A stretch of 64,000 nt of DNA from Secundilactobacillus mixtipabuli (GTDB lineage: Bacteria; Bacillota; Bacilli; Lactobacillales; Lactobacillaceae): positions 186,001 through 250,000 of the forward strand of contig NZ_BCMF01000001.1 of the NCBI RefSeq assembly GCF_002217925.1, in the 5' to 3' direction. The notes beneath the pieces were generated by a model. The model was given only the letters and a program-made list of their open reading frames with translations, was not told where the DNA came from and made no database searches. Below are positions 8,005 to 15,725 of this stretch, piece by piece. Within the stretch, counting starts at the first letter, position 1. Each line of letters opens with the position of its first letter. Both the position numbers and the translations under genes were made by a program.

Positions 8005-8291
8005 AGTGTAACACAAGAACCTGTGAAAGCAAGCAGACTGCAATGAGAATAACTGCTGTTTATCTGCGTAAATAGCTAGGGTGATTGGGGAAGAACTGGT
8101 TGCTGACAAGTTTCCAAGAAAGATAGTTTCAAAATGAAAATGGTTAATGGTCAGTCAAAATTGAGTGCTGGTTAGCGCCTAGCATTTTTGCGCTCCAGAT
8201 TATTAAAACAATTCTCGCCAGCTATACCCACCACCCGCATTTTGCCGTATAATGTAGCTAAAATCCACCGGATGAAAAGGGGCTGGCAGTA

Positions 8292-8561
8292 ATGGACGCT
8301 CAATCAGGCAAAATTCAACGTAACGCAAACGGGGACCTCTATTTGAAAATCCCCGATGAACTTTTGAAGCAGCTCGAACTCAGTGAAGGCGATGATGTTG
8401 ATCTCGTCCCAACTGCCCTAGGAGTTGAGATTCGTAAAGCAGACGCTGTTACGCCGCAGTTCTGGGAACCATTTTCTCAGTCCGTAAGCGAATATCAACG
8501 GGCTTTACGCATGATTCAAAACGACGAGACTGACAAAAACGGCGATACTTCTGCAAAATAA
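8292..8561 (+). CDS. AbrB/MazE-like transcription regulator or antitoxin
   Basis: 89 residues. The N-terminus (GKIQRNANGDLYLKIPDELLKQLELSEGDDVDLVPTALG) has the swapped-hairpin AbrB/SpoVT DNA-binding pattern, and the tail (QFWEPFSQSVSEYQRAL) is MazE-like. AAAGGGGC precedes the ATG. No MazF-type toxin follows: the next feature is tRNA-His. It is therefore an orphan antitoxin-like or regulatory protein. Confidence 0.7.
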   Translation: MDAQSGKIQRNANGDLYLKIPDELLKQLELSEGDDVDLVPTALGVEIRKADAVTPQFWEPFSQSVSEYQRALRMIQNDETDKNGDTSAK

Positions 8562-8617
8562 TTAAAATTAACTTTTCAACTTCACCCGATTTATGGTATC
8601 ATGGTTATTGTTGTGAT

Positions 8618-8693
8618 GGCGGTATTGGTGAAGTTTGGTTAACACACCGGATTGTGGTTCCGGCACGCGTGGGTTCGAGTCCCACATACCGCC
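8618..8693 (+). tRNA. tRNA-His (GTG)
   Basis: A full cloverleaf is visible. G-1 is at 8618, the acceptor strands GCGGTAT and ATACCGC pair over seven bases, and discriminator C73 is at 8693, opposite G-1 as expected for tRNA-His. The anticodon stem CCGGA/TCCGG encloses TTGTGGT, giving anticodon GTG, and the T arm is GTGGG-TTCGAGT-CCCAC. CCA is not encoded. A terminator follows. Confidence 0.95.
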
Positions 8694-8701
8694 CTAAGAT
8701 A

Positions 8702-8738
8702 AAAAGTCGTCTGATCTGTTGATCAGGCGGCTTTTTTG
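8702..8738 (+). terminator. Terminator after tRNA-His
   Basis: AAAAGTCGTCTGATC and GATCAGGCGGCTTTTTT pair with G-U steps, followed by T. Confidence 0.8.
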
Positions 8739-8757
8739 TTCGATTGAACCTGATTAT

Positions 8758-8787
8758 TTTACCAGAGTAATCAGAATATGCTATACT
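8758..8787 (+). promoter_or_regulatory. Promoter with extended -10 for the putative small RNA
   Basis: TGCTATACT (8779-8787) is an extended -10, with a weak -35 TTTACC about 18 bases upstream. The predicted start near 8794 lies just before the first hairpin. Confidence 0.55.
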
Positions 8788-8793
8788 TTACAC

Positions 8794-8913
8794 GTAAAAA
8801 GGATCAGTGATTGCACACTGATCCCCTTACAGCCGCTTCAAGAACGGTGGTAAGTTACAGACGACACGAAGTCACCCTAAACTCGCCAAAGTTTATTGCA
8901 GGGTGGCTTTTTA
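8794..8913 (+). ncRNA. Putative ~118-nt small RNA, copy 1
   Basis: Hairpin 1 is perfect: GGATCAGTG (8801-8809) with CACTGATCC (8816-8824). A middle stem CTTAC/GTAAG (about 8826-8854) encloses a CCG...CGG hairpin. The terminator hairpin GTCACCCT (8871-8878) with AGGGTGGC (8900-8907) is followed by TTTTT. The terminator loop ACTCGCCAAAGTT recurs as ACTCGTCAAAGTT in the element at 43208-43324, which has the same three-part plan. The 78-residue frame starting inside it is not credible. It precedes L-HicDH, so it may also act as that gene's leader. Confidence 0.55.
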
Positions 8914-8932
8914 TAAAGAAATCACCCCTGCT

Positions 8933-8957
8933 GAGCCTTGATATTTCAAGGCTCTTT
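8933..8957 (+). terminator. Second hairpin with T tail upstream of L-HicDH
   Basis: GAGCCTTGA and TCAAGGCTC pair around TATT, followed by TTTTC. AAATCACCCCTGC just before it can also pair with GCAGGGTGGC of the upstream terminator, which would break that terminator. Confidence 0.5.
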
Positions 8958-9066
8958 TCATTTTGTCATTCATTATTCATGAATGTGTTGTTGACAACGC
9001 AACAATCGACTGGTATCTTAATAGCATTAACACATATTAAATTTTAATTAGAAGAAGGCAATACAT

Positions 9067-10002
9067 ATGAGAAAATACGCAATTATCGGTGTCGGTCACG
9101 TTGGTGCAACAGTCGCTTATACCCTTGTCTGTCAAGGAATAGCTGATGAATTAATTTTAATCGATAAAAATGAGAAAAAGGCTCGTGCTGAGCAATTAGA
9201 TTTACAGGATACACAAGCACGACTAGATTCCCACACCACGATCAAGATCAACGACTACTCAGAATTAGCCGACACCAACATCTTATTCGTCACTTCCGGT
9301 AATATTCACGCCTTGGACCATGCTAGTGGCAACCGTTGGGCTGAATTTGAATACACCCGTGAAATTGTCCAAGACATCGCACCAAAAATTAAAGCTTCTG
9401 GCTTCCATGGTGTCCTGATCGATGTCATGAATCCTTGTGACTGCATCACTTACTACCTGCAACAAGCCACTGGCCTACCTGCTAACCGCGTTTTGGGAAC
9501 GGGAACTTTCCTCGATACCGCCAGAATGCAAAAAGTTGTTGGTGAAAACTTCAACGTGGATCCGAAGAACGTGTCTGGCTACACCCTAGGCGAACATGGT
9601 GAATCACAATTTGTTGTCTGGTCCACCGTTTCCGTCAATGGCCTACCGATCGAACAATTAGCCGAAGAACGTCATCTCGACCTTGAAGACTTAGAACGTC
9701 AGGCTCGTGGCGGTGGCTGGGCTGTTCACTCCGGCAAAGGTTATACCAGCTATGCGATTGCGACCTGTGCCGTTAAATTAAGCCGTGCCGTTTTAGATGA
9801 TGCTAACTTGGCCTGCCCTTGCTCATGCTACAGCGACAAGTACAACACGTACGTTGGCCATCCAGCCATCGTTGGCAAAGACGGTATTGTTGAAGCACTC
9901 CGCCTACCAATCACAGACGCAGAGGAACAAAAATTAGCTGAATCAGCCGGCTTCATCCGTGAAAAGTTTGAAACCCTGCCAGCTGTTAAACAGGAAGTTT
10001 AA
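9067..10002 (+). CDS. L-2-hydroxyisocaproate dehydrogenase / L-lactate dehydrogenase family
   Basis: NAD-dependent interconversion of 2-keto acids and L-2-hydroxy acids; cytoplasmic. 311 residues. The Rossmann motif GVGHVGATVAY is at the N-terminus, followed by VMNPCDCITYY, GTGTFLDTARM (substrate-binding Arg) and GEHGES (catalytic His). Sequence and length resemble L-HicDH of Weissella confusa more than classical L-LDH (no LGxxNGxxDRxxL-type variation can be judged by eye). It carries unusual cysteine clusters (NPCDC and ACPCSCYSD) that I do not recall in the family. AAGAAGG lies upstream of the ATG. Likely role: branched-chain or phenyl keto-acid reduction to regenerate NAD. Confidence 0.85.
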   Translation: MRKYAIIGVGHVGATVAYTLVCQGIADELILIDKNEKKARAEQLDLQDTQARLDSHTTIKINDYSELADTNILFVTSGNIHALDHASGNRWAEFEYTREIVQDIAPKIKASGFHGVLIDVMNPCDCITYYLQQATGLPANRVLGTGTFLDTARMQKVVGENFNVDPKNVSGYTLGEHGESQFVVWSTVSVNGLPIEQLAEERHLDLEDLERQARGGGWAVHSGKGYTSYAIATCAVKLSRAVLDDANLACPCSCYSDKYNTYVGHPAIVGKDGIVEALRLPITDAEEQKLAESAGFIREKFETLPAVKQEV

Positions 10003-10017
10003 TTTAATAACCATAAG

Positions 10018-10053
10018 GGTACCTGAGGGAAATTTTCCTTCAGGTACCTTTTT
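10018..10053 (+). terminator. Terminator of the L-HicDH gene
   Basis: GGTACCTGAGGGAAA and TTTTCCTTCAGGTACC pair and are followed by TTTTT. Confidence 0.9.
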
Positions 10054-10065
10054 AATAACTACATT

Positions 10066-10241
10066 AGTCGGAGACCGTCAGCGAGTTCACCTGCTGCGAA
10101 GGTGGTGTTAGGGCTTCTGCCCTTACACCACGGGGCGACATTCGAGACACGCGGGTTTGGCGTGGCTTGAATGCGAGGTGAAAGACCGTTCCTCAGGCTT
10201 TCACCGGTCTCCACAGCGGTGAACTCGCTGACGGGTGTAGG
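10066..10241. repeat. Family B palindromic repeat, copy 1
   Basis: About 175 bp. The outer arms CCGTCAGCGAGTTCACC and GGTGAACTCGCTGACGG (10075-10234) are inverted. Inner hairpins include GTGGTGTTAGGGC with GCCCTTACACCAC. A copy about 90% identical in the same orientation lies at 11155-11334, on the other side of the Fic gene. Confidence 0.8.
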
Positions 10242-10310
10242 CACAACTACTTTTGAATTGCTTTCACCCTCAGCATTCAGTAGAGTATAGATATCAAAGA
10301 CAAGAAGCTG

Positions 10311-11129
10311 GTGATATTTTTGACCTTCTCTCAGGTAATTCAAAGTGACCTAACTGTCTTAAAGAAAAAGATGGATAGTTATAAATCTCTATCTAAGAAG
10401 CAAGACGAAATTTTAGAAGCGCAGATTCGATATGAACATGTATGGTCTTCAAATGCCATTGAAGGTAACACCTTAAAACGTTACGAAACAACTTCAATTT
10501 TACAAACTGGCCTAACTTCTCAGGGAACACCGATAAAAGATGTTCTAGAAACGTTAGATTTAAACGATGCCTATAATTACATGATGGATTTAGTTAGTCG
10601 CAAGCAACCTCTTACCCAACAAGTCATTCGTGACTTAAACCGTTTTGTCACCGCAAAAACGGCTAAAGATTTGAGTGCTGCTGCCCGTTATCGTGCAATT
10701 CTTGTCTGGCCGAATGGGTTACAAAATCATCCGTATGTTGAGCCATTTGAAATCCAACCGGCAATGGATGATTTAATTACTTGGTCACGAACTGCTCAGA
10801 AGCAATTACATCCCGTTCAGTATGCTGCCGACTTACACCAAAGATTTGTCTCAATTCATCCCTTTGAAGATGGTAATGGTCGAACCGCACGATTACTCAT
10901 GAATATGGCACTTCCTCAAGCTGGGTACCCAATCGTTAACATCCAGCCAAACGCAAAAGAACGTACCGCTTATATGAACGCATTGGAAACTTCACGGATT
11001 TCCCATGATGCTTCTCAGTTCGAAAATATCATTGCTAACTATAGTGTGGAAGCATTAAATAATCGTATTAAGACGCTAGCATTAAACGAACAAAATATTA
11101 AAGATGCTGATCAGGACTTCGACCTTTAA
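10311..11129 (+). CDS. Fic domain protein (class II, predicted AMPylase)
   Basis: 272 residues. The Fic motif HPFEDGNGR is at residues 183-191, with catalytic His183. An N-terminal inhibitory motif S47-NAI-E51-G52 (SxxxEG) marks class II, in which the helix is in the same chain and blocks ATP. Fic enzymes usually transfer AMP to a hydroxyl of a target protein; the target here is unknown. The start is uncertain: GTG 10311 is the longest and has a weak ribosome site, and ATG 10371 is an alternative. The gene lies alone between two direct copies of the family B repeat, with no partner gene. Such an isolated, repeat-flanked gene may have been acquired as a cassette. Confidence 0.85.
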   Translation: MIFLTFSQVIQSDLTVLKKKMDSYKSLSKKQDEILEAQIRYEHVWSSNAIEGNTLKRYETTSILQTGLTSQGTPIKDVLETLDLNDAYNYMMDLVSRKQPLTQQVIRDLNRFVTAKTAKDLSAAARYRAILVWPNGLQNHPYVEPFEIQPAMDDLITWSRTAQKQLHPVQYAADLHQRFVSIHPFEDGNGRTARLLMNMALPQAGYPIVNIQPNAKERTAYMNALETSRISHDASQFENIIANYSVEALNNRIKTLALNEQNIKDADQDFDL

Positions 11130-11154
11130 GGGGTTGCGGTCCTTTTTTAGCTTC

Positions 11155-11334
11155 GTTAGCCGGAAACCGTCAGCGAGTTCACCTGCTGTGAAGGTGGTGT
11201 TAGGGCTTCTGCCCTTACACCACGGGGCGACATTCAAGACGCGCGGGTTTGGCGTGGCTTGAATGCGAGGTGAAAGACCGCTTCTCAGGCTTTCACCGGT
11301 CCCCACAGTGGTGAACTCGCTGACGGATGTAGGC
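11155..11334. repeat. Family B palindromic repeat, copy 2
   Basis: It starts CCGTCAGCGAGTTCACC and ends GGTGAACTCGCTGACGG like copy 1, in the same orientation. Differences are scattered substitutions, several of them on paired positions. Confidence 0.8.
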
Positions 11335-11345
11335 GATAATCACAC

Positions 11346-11379
11346 AAAAAGAGCCCCGAAGAAAAATTCTCCGAAGCCC
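11346..11379 (-). terminator. Terminator of the pilus operon
   Basis: On the minus strand GGGCTTCGGAG and CTTCGGGGCTC pair completely with wobbles, followed by five T (11350-11346). Confidence 0.75.
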
Positions 11380-11393
11380 TTCATTATTAATCC

Positions 11394-12551
11394 TTAACGC
11401 TCAACTAAAACCTGCCACTGCCCTTCTTGCGTATTTACAAGATGAGACTGCTTTTTGCGGGGATAAAACGCCATCTCTGATTGTTTAAGCCGCTTAACAC
11501 CTACTCGCAGATAAGTAGTCAATGGATCATGCCAAACTAAGCGGTAAATAGCTCCCGGCAAATGCTCAATCAAACAATGACCGGTGCTATCAGACGTCAC
11601 TGTCAGCGGTCTGCCATCACGGTAAAGCACCTTGCCATTTCGCTTTCGCAACTCAAACGTCGCACCGGCTACCGGTTGACCAGCCGTATCGAGGCATTGA
11701 AATTGCAATGTAAAATTGCGCCGCTTCAACATCGAACGGTAAATTTGACGCCAAATCAATCTCAATACCGCAAGAATGGCTAGGATACAGGCAAGTAAAA
11801 TGGCAATCTGCTGCCATTTTTCCGTCAGTTTAGCTTGACTAACATCCTTGGCAACTGCTGGTGTATACGACACTCGTTTACCCGTGATGAGCAACCGGTG
11901 TGAGTTAATCATATACGGTGTGCAGGTCAATAAAGTCGCAATGTCTTGCCCTGGTTTGCGTTTCAAAGTACTGGTATTAGTAGGCTCAACGACTTGAATC
12001 TGAAACACGCGATAGGCTAAATGTTTACCGTAGATTTTGAAAACAAAGAGGTCCCCTGATTTGACCCGGTTTAAATCAGAAAAAAGTCGGCGATCAACTA
12101 GGCCGCGATGACCCGCAACAACGGTATGCGTGCCACGTCCGCCCGTGGGCATCGATGTCCCTGGTACCACAGCAGAACCAACTTCTAATGAAGCATCATT
12201 CAGCGTCTTAAACACTGGGACAGTGAGTGCTAACTTGGGGACCGTGACCGTACCAACCATGTCCCGTTTTAGATTCACGGCGGTTTTCTTGCTTAACCCA
12301 GAGAATGGATCACGACTGGTATCATTCGCCAGTTCTCCCCTGGTATTATCATGCTTCAAGGCAGCCAGACGTTGTTTAGCATTCGTTTCATTTTGCCGCT
12401 GAACCCGCTCCATCCGTTGCTGATCCAGCAGATCGTTTAGTGAACCGACGTAAAAGGGGTACAGCGCAATAGCCACGCCCACGATCAGCAATATGCTGCC
12501 AATAAGATGCGTAATGGTAACTCGTGGTCGCTGCGGCTTTGATTCATGCAC
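11394..12551 (-). CDS. srtC: Class C (pilin-polymerising) sortase with a C-terminal Cna-B-like domain
   Basis: 385 residues. TM1 is at ~13-34. The lid motif DPF is at 81-83. Catalytic His148 (AGHRG), Cys210 (TLLTCTP) and Arg219 (SHRLLITGKR) are present. TM2 is at ~248-268, followed by a basic stop RRNF. The lid and second membrane segment fit class C sortases, which link pilin subunits through the pilin-motif Lys. Unusually, residues ~279-345 form a Cna-B/SpaA-like domain (QPVAGATFELRKRNG, LPGAIYRLVWHDP). By normal class C topology this tail would lie in the cytoplasm. Last gene of the pilus operon, 31 bases after the major pilin. Confidence 0.9.
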   Translation of the reverse strand: MHESKPQRPRVTITHLIGSILLIVGVAIALYPFYVGSLNDLLDQQRMERVQRQNETNAKQRLAALKHDNTRGELANDTSRDPFSGLSKKTAVNLKRDMVGTVTVPKLALTVPVFKTLNDASLEVGSAVVPGTSMPTGGRGTHTVVAGHRGLVDRRLFSDLNRVKSGDLFVFKIYGKHLAYRVFQIQVVEPTNTSTLKRKPGQDIATLLTCTPYMINSHRLLITGKRVSYTPAVAKDVSQAKLTEKWQQIAILLACILAILAVLRLIWRQIYRSMLKRRNFTLQFQCLDTAGQPVAGATFELRKRNGKVLYRDGRPLTVTSDSTGHCLIEHLPGAIYRLVWHDPLTTYLRVGVKRLKQSEMAFYPRKKQSHLVNTQEGQWQVLVER

Positions 12552-12582
12552 GTGAAATCCCCCTTTTAACTAAAATAATAGT

Positions 12583-14100
12583 TTAAATTTCTTCGTGGCG
12601 TTTGCTGCGTTTGAGGAAGAAAATGCCAGCACCAATGATGGCCGCACCGACGAGAATAACGATATAGATCCCCATACCACCGGTGTGCGGTAAGCCATTA
12701 TTCGCCACAGTATTGGTAATTTTTAAGACGTTACTTTCCTGGTATGAATCCTTGTCGACCCTAAAATTTTGTGGTTCGGTTAACAGCTTATAGCCGTTGG
12801 GCGCTTTTACTTCGGTCAATGAATAATCACCGAAACTTAACCCCGTAATTTCAAACTGACCATTGTCTCCTGAAGTCAGGATGACGGCATTCTTCGCTAA
12901 AGCTTCAGGGTCGTAATTTTCATTATCAAAACCAGCAGGCAGGGCTTTCCATTCATAACCTTTACCCGAATCCGTCAGATATTGTTTACCGTCCTTGTCG
13001 GTTACTAAGAATTCGGCACCTTTTAACCCATCACCCGTATCAGCATCCGTCTTTTCAAACTTCGCACCGCCCGTGGTGATTGGGGTAGTCCCATGAACTT
13101 TAGGCTGGTTGTTTAAGCTAATAGCGTTGTTAATCGTGTTACCCGGTACCAACTTTTGATTAACCGTTGCGTCGTAAGTGATCAGGAGCGTTTTCCCGGC
13201 GTATTTGGCGAGTGATTCTGGGTCAAAATGAAGCGTAAACGAACCATCATGATTCAGTGTAGGAGATTGCAAACCAAACACAGGTGTCTTTTGTTCATCA
13301 ACAACCTTGATAGTAGCAGTATTAATATTCAGCCCAGCATCTGGGGTATCGGTAATATCAAATCGACTCAAAGACTTAATGTCAGTTGGCACAACAACGC
13401 TGACTGTATAACTCACTAGATCCCCATAACCCAAAACAGCATCTGTAACGGCTGAGTCTTTTGCATCAGTAATTTTGCTGAGACTATCCAGCTTGTTTAA
13501 ATCTTTAGTCAGTGTCTTCTTAGTCTGGTTTTTAGGATAGATGTGCAACGGATCATCTTTAGTACTGGTTTGATTAAGTGGCATCACCAAAACGATTGGA
13601 TCAGCAGTCTTAACAACTGACTGATTACCATTGAATTCCTCAGTCATTGATCTAGTTTCGCGAATCAAATACACGGCATTTTTACCCGCTTCATGCTCAC
13701 TTTTCACGGGTAAAGCAAAGTCAGCCGTTCCGCTAACGTTGGTTATTTTGGGATCGCCAAATTGATACCCACTAGCTGCAGCTTTAACTGCATTCTTCTG
13801 AATCTTACTTTGACGGGTTGCTGAATCACCGGATAACAGGTTATAGCTCCTGGTGATATCGTAAACAGTAAACTCAACCCCCTTCAGTGGCGTACCACCC
13901 TGAAGCTTTTCGTCAGATAACGCTTCGCCTGCTGGTAACTCTGGTAAAGGCTTGTCTGCACTAAAAGCGAGCTTGTGCAACCGAATATAAGTCGTGTCTT
14001 GACGACTAGCCGCTTTAGCACTGGGAACACTGGTTAGGCCAGTAAACGCCAGTGGTAATACCAATAATAATGCCGCCATGATATGTTTTAATTTATTCAT
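12583..14100 (-). CDS. Major pilin, isopeptide-forming fimbrial shaft protein (SpaA-like)
   Basis: 505 residues from ATG 14100, which has AAGGAG ten bases upstream; a longer frame to 14187 overlaps the previous gene. Signal peptide MNKLKHIMAALLLVL...SAKA. The pilin motif YPKN is at 188-191, with Lys190 the likely cross-link residue. Cna-B domains follow, including an E-box-like SLTEVKAPNGYKLL near the end. The sorting signal LPHTGG plus a hydrophobic stretch and KRSKRHEEI complete it. This is the full SpaA plan and fits polymerisation by the adjacent sortase. Four bases separate it from the upstream pilin gene. Confidence 0.9.
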   Translation of the reverse strand: MNKLKHIMAALLLVLPLAFTGLTSVPSAKAASRQDTTYIRLHKLAFSADKPLPELPAGEALSDEKLQGGTPLKGVEFTVYDITRSYNLLSGDSATRQSKIQKNAVKAAASGYQFGDPKITNVSGTADFALPVKSEHEAGKNAVYLIRETRSMTEEFNGNQSVVKTADPIVLVMPLNQTSTKDDPLHIYPKNQTKKTLTKDLNKLDSLSKITDAKDSAVTDAVLGYGDLVSYTVSVVVPTDIKSLSRFDITDTPDAGLNINTATIKVVDEQKTPVFGLQSPTLNHDGSFTLHFDPESLAKYAGKTLLITYDATVNQKLVPGNTINNAISLNNQPKVHGTTPITTGGAKFEKTDADTGDGLKGAEFLVTDKDGKQYLTDSGKGYEWKALPAGFDNENYDPEALAKNAVILTSGDNGQFEITGLSFGDYSLTEVKAPNGYKLLTEPQNFRVDKDSYQESNVLKITNTVANNGLPHTGGMGIYIVILVGAAIIGAGIFFLKRSKRHEEI

Positions 14101-14104
14101 TAAC

Positions 14105-15214
14105 TTAACGCTCCTTCTTGGAAGTGTATGTGTGCTTATAGTGACGTAGCAACCCTGCTGCGACGAGGATGATAAGCCCGCCAGCAACAGCTAAACTTGT
14201 TCGTTCTTCATTTGTCTGCGGTAGCCAAAACGGTGTGTTTCGTTTCGCCGACCGCGCTTTTTGATCATGCTGTTTTTGCGAAACGGTGACTTGACCCTTA
14301 TTTGTGCCACCATTAACGCGCTGGTCTTCAGTTGCTGATGTATCAGTGGTTGGCAGCTGATGGTTATAGACCCGAAGTGCTTCTTGTGAAGCTGAAATGG
14401 CTGGGACACGATCTACTACTAGCGGCTCTAAAGCTGTGGCTTGCACCTGAATTTGTCCACTAGCTGGCACGTGGACGCTAACATGTTGTGCCGCCTGATC
14501 GATAGCATAGCCCGTTGGTGCCTCAACCTCTTGAAATTCATAATCACCGGGTGAAAGCGTTGGGCCATCATAGCGAACGCATCCCGCCTTATCTGAACTA
14601 AACCGCTGAACTGTTGCGGTTTGAACACCGCTCCAGTCGCCACTCTCAGTCAGATACAACCGCTGGCCAGCAACCACCTGAGTCAACACAAATTGGGCGC
14701 CGGCTAAAGGCCGTTTGGTACCATCATTTCCCGTTCCGTACTTATAAAAATAAGGCTGCTCGACAACCGTGGTTCCTTTTGCTTCAATCGTTTCCATCTG
14801 ATCATTGGCTCTCAGCATTAGCGGTTGGACCCAGCCTTGCGCCACAAACGGTGTTAACTTGGTCTTTTGGACCAGTAAATATGCTTGGCTAGGCTGACCC
14901 CTAAACTGAATCGTCGATTGACCGCTTACCACCGTCATGGCTTTCAACTTCTTTTGCCTGACAAATTGGTTAATCGCTAACGGTGGCTTTCCAGCGACAT
15001 TTTTCTGCAGCTGCTGCCAATCCCTTCCGCGATAAACTCGCTTATCGACCCCATAAACGTTCATCGTGACGGACTGATTACTTACGCGACTCGTTTCGGG
15101 TAGCTGGACACTAACTAATACCGCCGCAACGCCAGTTTTGGGTTCGCTCATTAAACTCCCCCAACCCGTGAGTAGCAGTAAAATGCAACCTATCAGTAAC
15201 CGCCATTGCTTCAC
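14105..15214 (-). CDS. Minor or basal pilin (SpaB-like), LPxTG-anchored
   Basis: 369 residues from GTG 15214, with AGGAAGG upstream. It has a signal peptide (MKQWRLLIGCILLLLTGWG), one visible Cna-B/SpaA domain (KRPLAGAQFVLTQV to YEFQEVEAPTGYAI), and a C-terminal sorting signal LPQTNEE with a transmembrane segment and basic tail. Small size, a single Cna-B domain and first position in the operon fit a basal or minor pilin. No separate tip adhesin (large, with vWA or lectin domain) is present, so the operon is a minimal two-pilin type. Confidence 0.8.
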   Translation of the reverse strand: MKQWRLLIGCILLLLTGWGSLMSEPKTGVAAVLVSVQLPETSRVSNQSVTMNVYGVDKRVYRGRDWQQLQKNVAGKPPLAINQFVRQKKLKAMTVVSGQSTIQFRGQPSQAYLLVQKTKLTPFVAQGWVQPLMLRANDQMETIEAKGTTVVEQPYFYKYGTGNDGTKRPLAGAQFVLTQVVAGQRLYLTESGDWSGVQTATVQRFSSDKAGCVRYDGPTLSPGDYEFQEVEAPTGYAIDQAAQHVSVHVPASGQIQVQATALEPLVVDRVPAISASQEALRVYNHQLPTTDTSATEDQRVNGGTNKGQVTVSQKQHDQKARSAKRNTPFWLPQTNEERTSLAVAGGLIILVAAGLLRHYKHTYTSKKER

Positions 15215-15651
15215 CTATCATCACCTGCCTTCCTCTCTTATGCCGACAAACATCAACACCAATGGTACGAGATAACGTTCAGATCCCCCTAAATGAACCC
15301 TTAACCAGTCAAGTAAAAAGACAATGAGTTTTCCCCAACTTTGTCTGTCTTATATGTGATACTTTTTAATAAAGACTGACTATATCAAGTAACCCCTCAT
15401 AACCTTCATGAGAAACTAAGAAAAGCGCTCTCATTTTAGACACTAGAAATGGGTATTTTATATTCATTATTCATTTATAATATTAGTTGTCTCTAACAAG
15501 CTTCTCATTTAAACGCCAATTTAACGGGGTTTTAGTTATCTCAAGGTTCAATATTACTATACGATAATATGCATTTCAATAACTATTTTGTATTAAAATA
15601 TGCCCGAAAACACTTGATTTTTATCAGTTTCTGAGCTTCCCCGTCAAACAT
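15215..15651. other. AT-rich intergenic region upstream of the pilus operon
   Basis: No gene seen in about 435 bases. It must hold the pilus promoter, but no -35/-10 pair stands out. A cre-like site lies at 15420-15433. Confidence 0.6.
15420..15433. promoter_or_regulatory. cre-like site upstream of the pilus operon
   Basis: GAAAAGCGCTCTCA matches the CcpA consensus TGAAAGCGCTTTCA at 11 of 14 positions. It is about 205 bases before the pilin start. Confidence 0.35.
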
Positions 15652-15697
15652 AAAAAAGCTTCACAGAATCAAGTCAATCGACTCAAAACTGCGAAGC
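15652..15697 (-). terminator. Terminator of the SDR gene
   Basis: GCTTCACAG (15658-15666) pairs with CTGCGAAGC (15689-15697), with an inner AGTC/GACT hairpin. The minus-strand T run lies below 15658. Confidence 0.8.
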
Positions 15698-15725
15698 CTA
15701 AACGCTTTATGCTATTAAATTTAAC

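Noticed and set aside
8811-9047. 78-codon plus-strand frame upstream of L-HicDH
   Set aside because: It starts inside a perfect hairpin, runs through two terminator hairpins and lacks a ribosome site.
10059-10343. 94-codon minus-strand frame, and the similar 74-codon frame at 11082-11306
   Set aside because: Both are readings of the family B repeat; their similarity comes from the DNA repeat, they have no ribosome sites and their ends differ.
10311-11129. Fic gene read as a Doc-type toxin
   Set aside because: It has the full HPFEDGNGR motif and its own inhibitory helix, unlike Doc (HxFxDGNKR).
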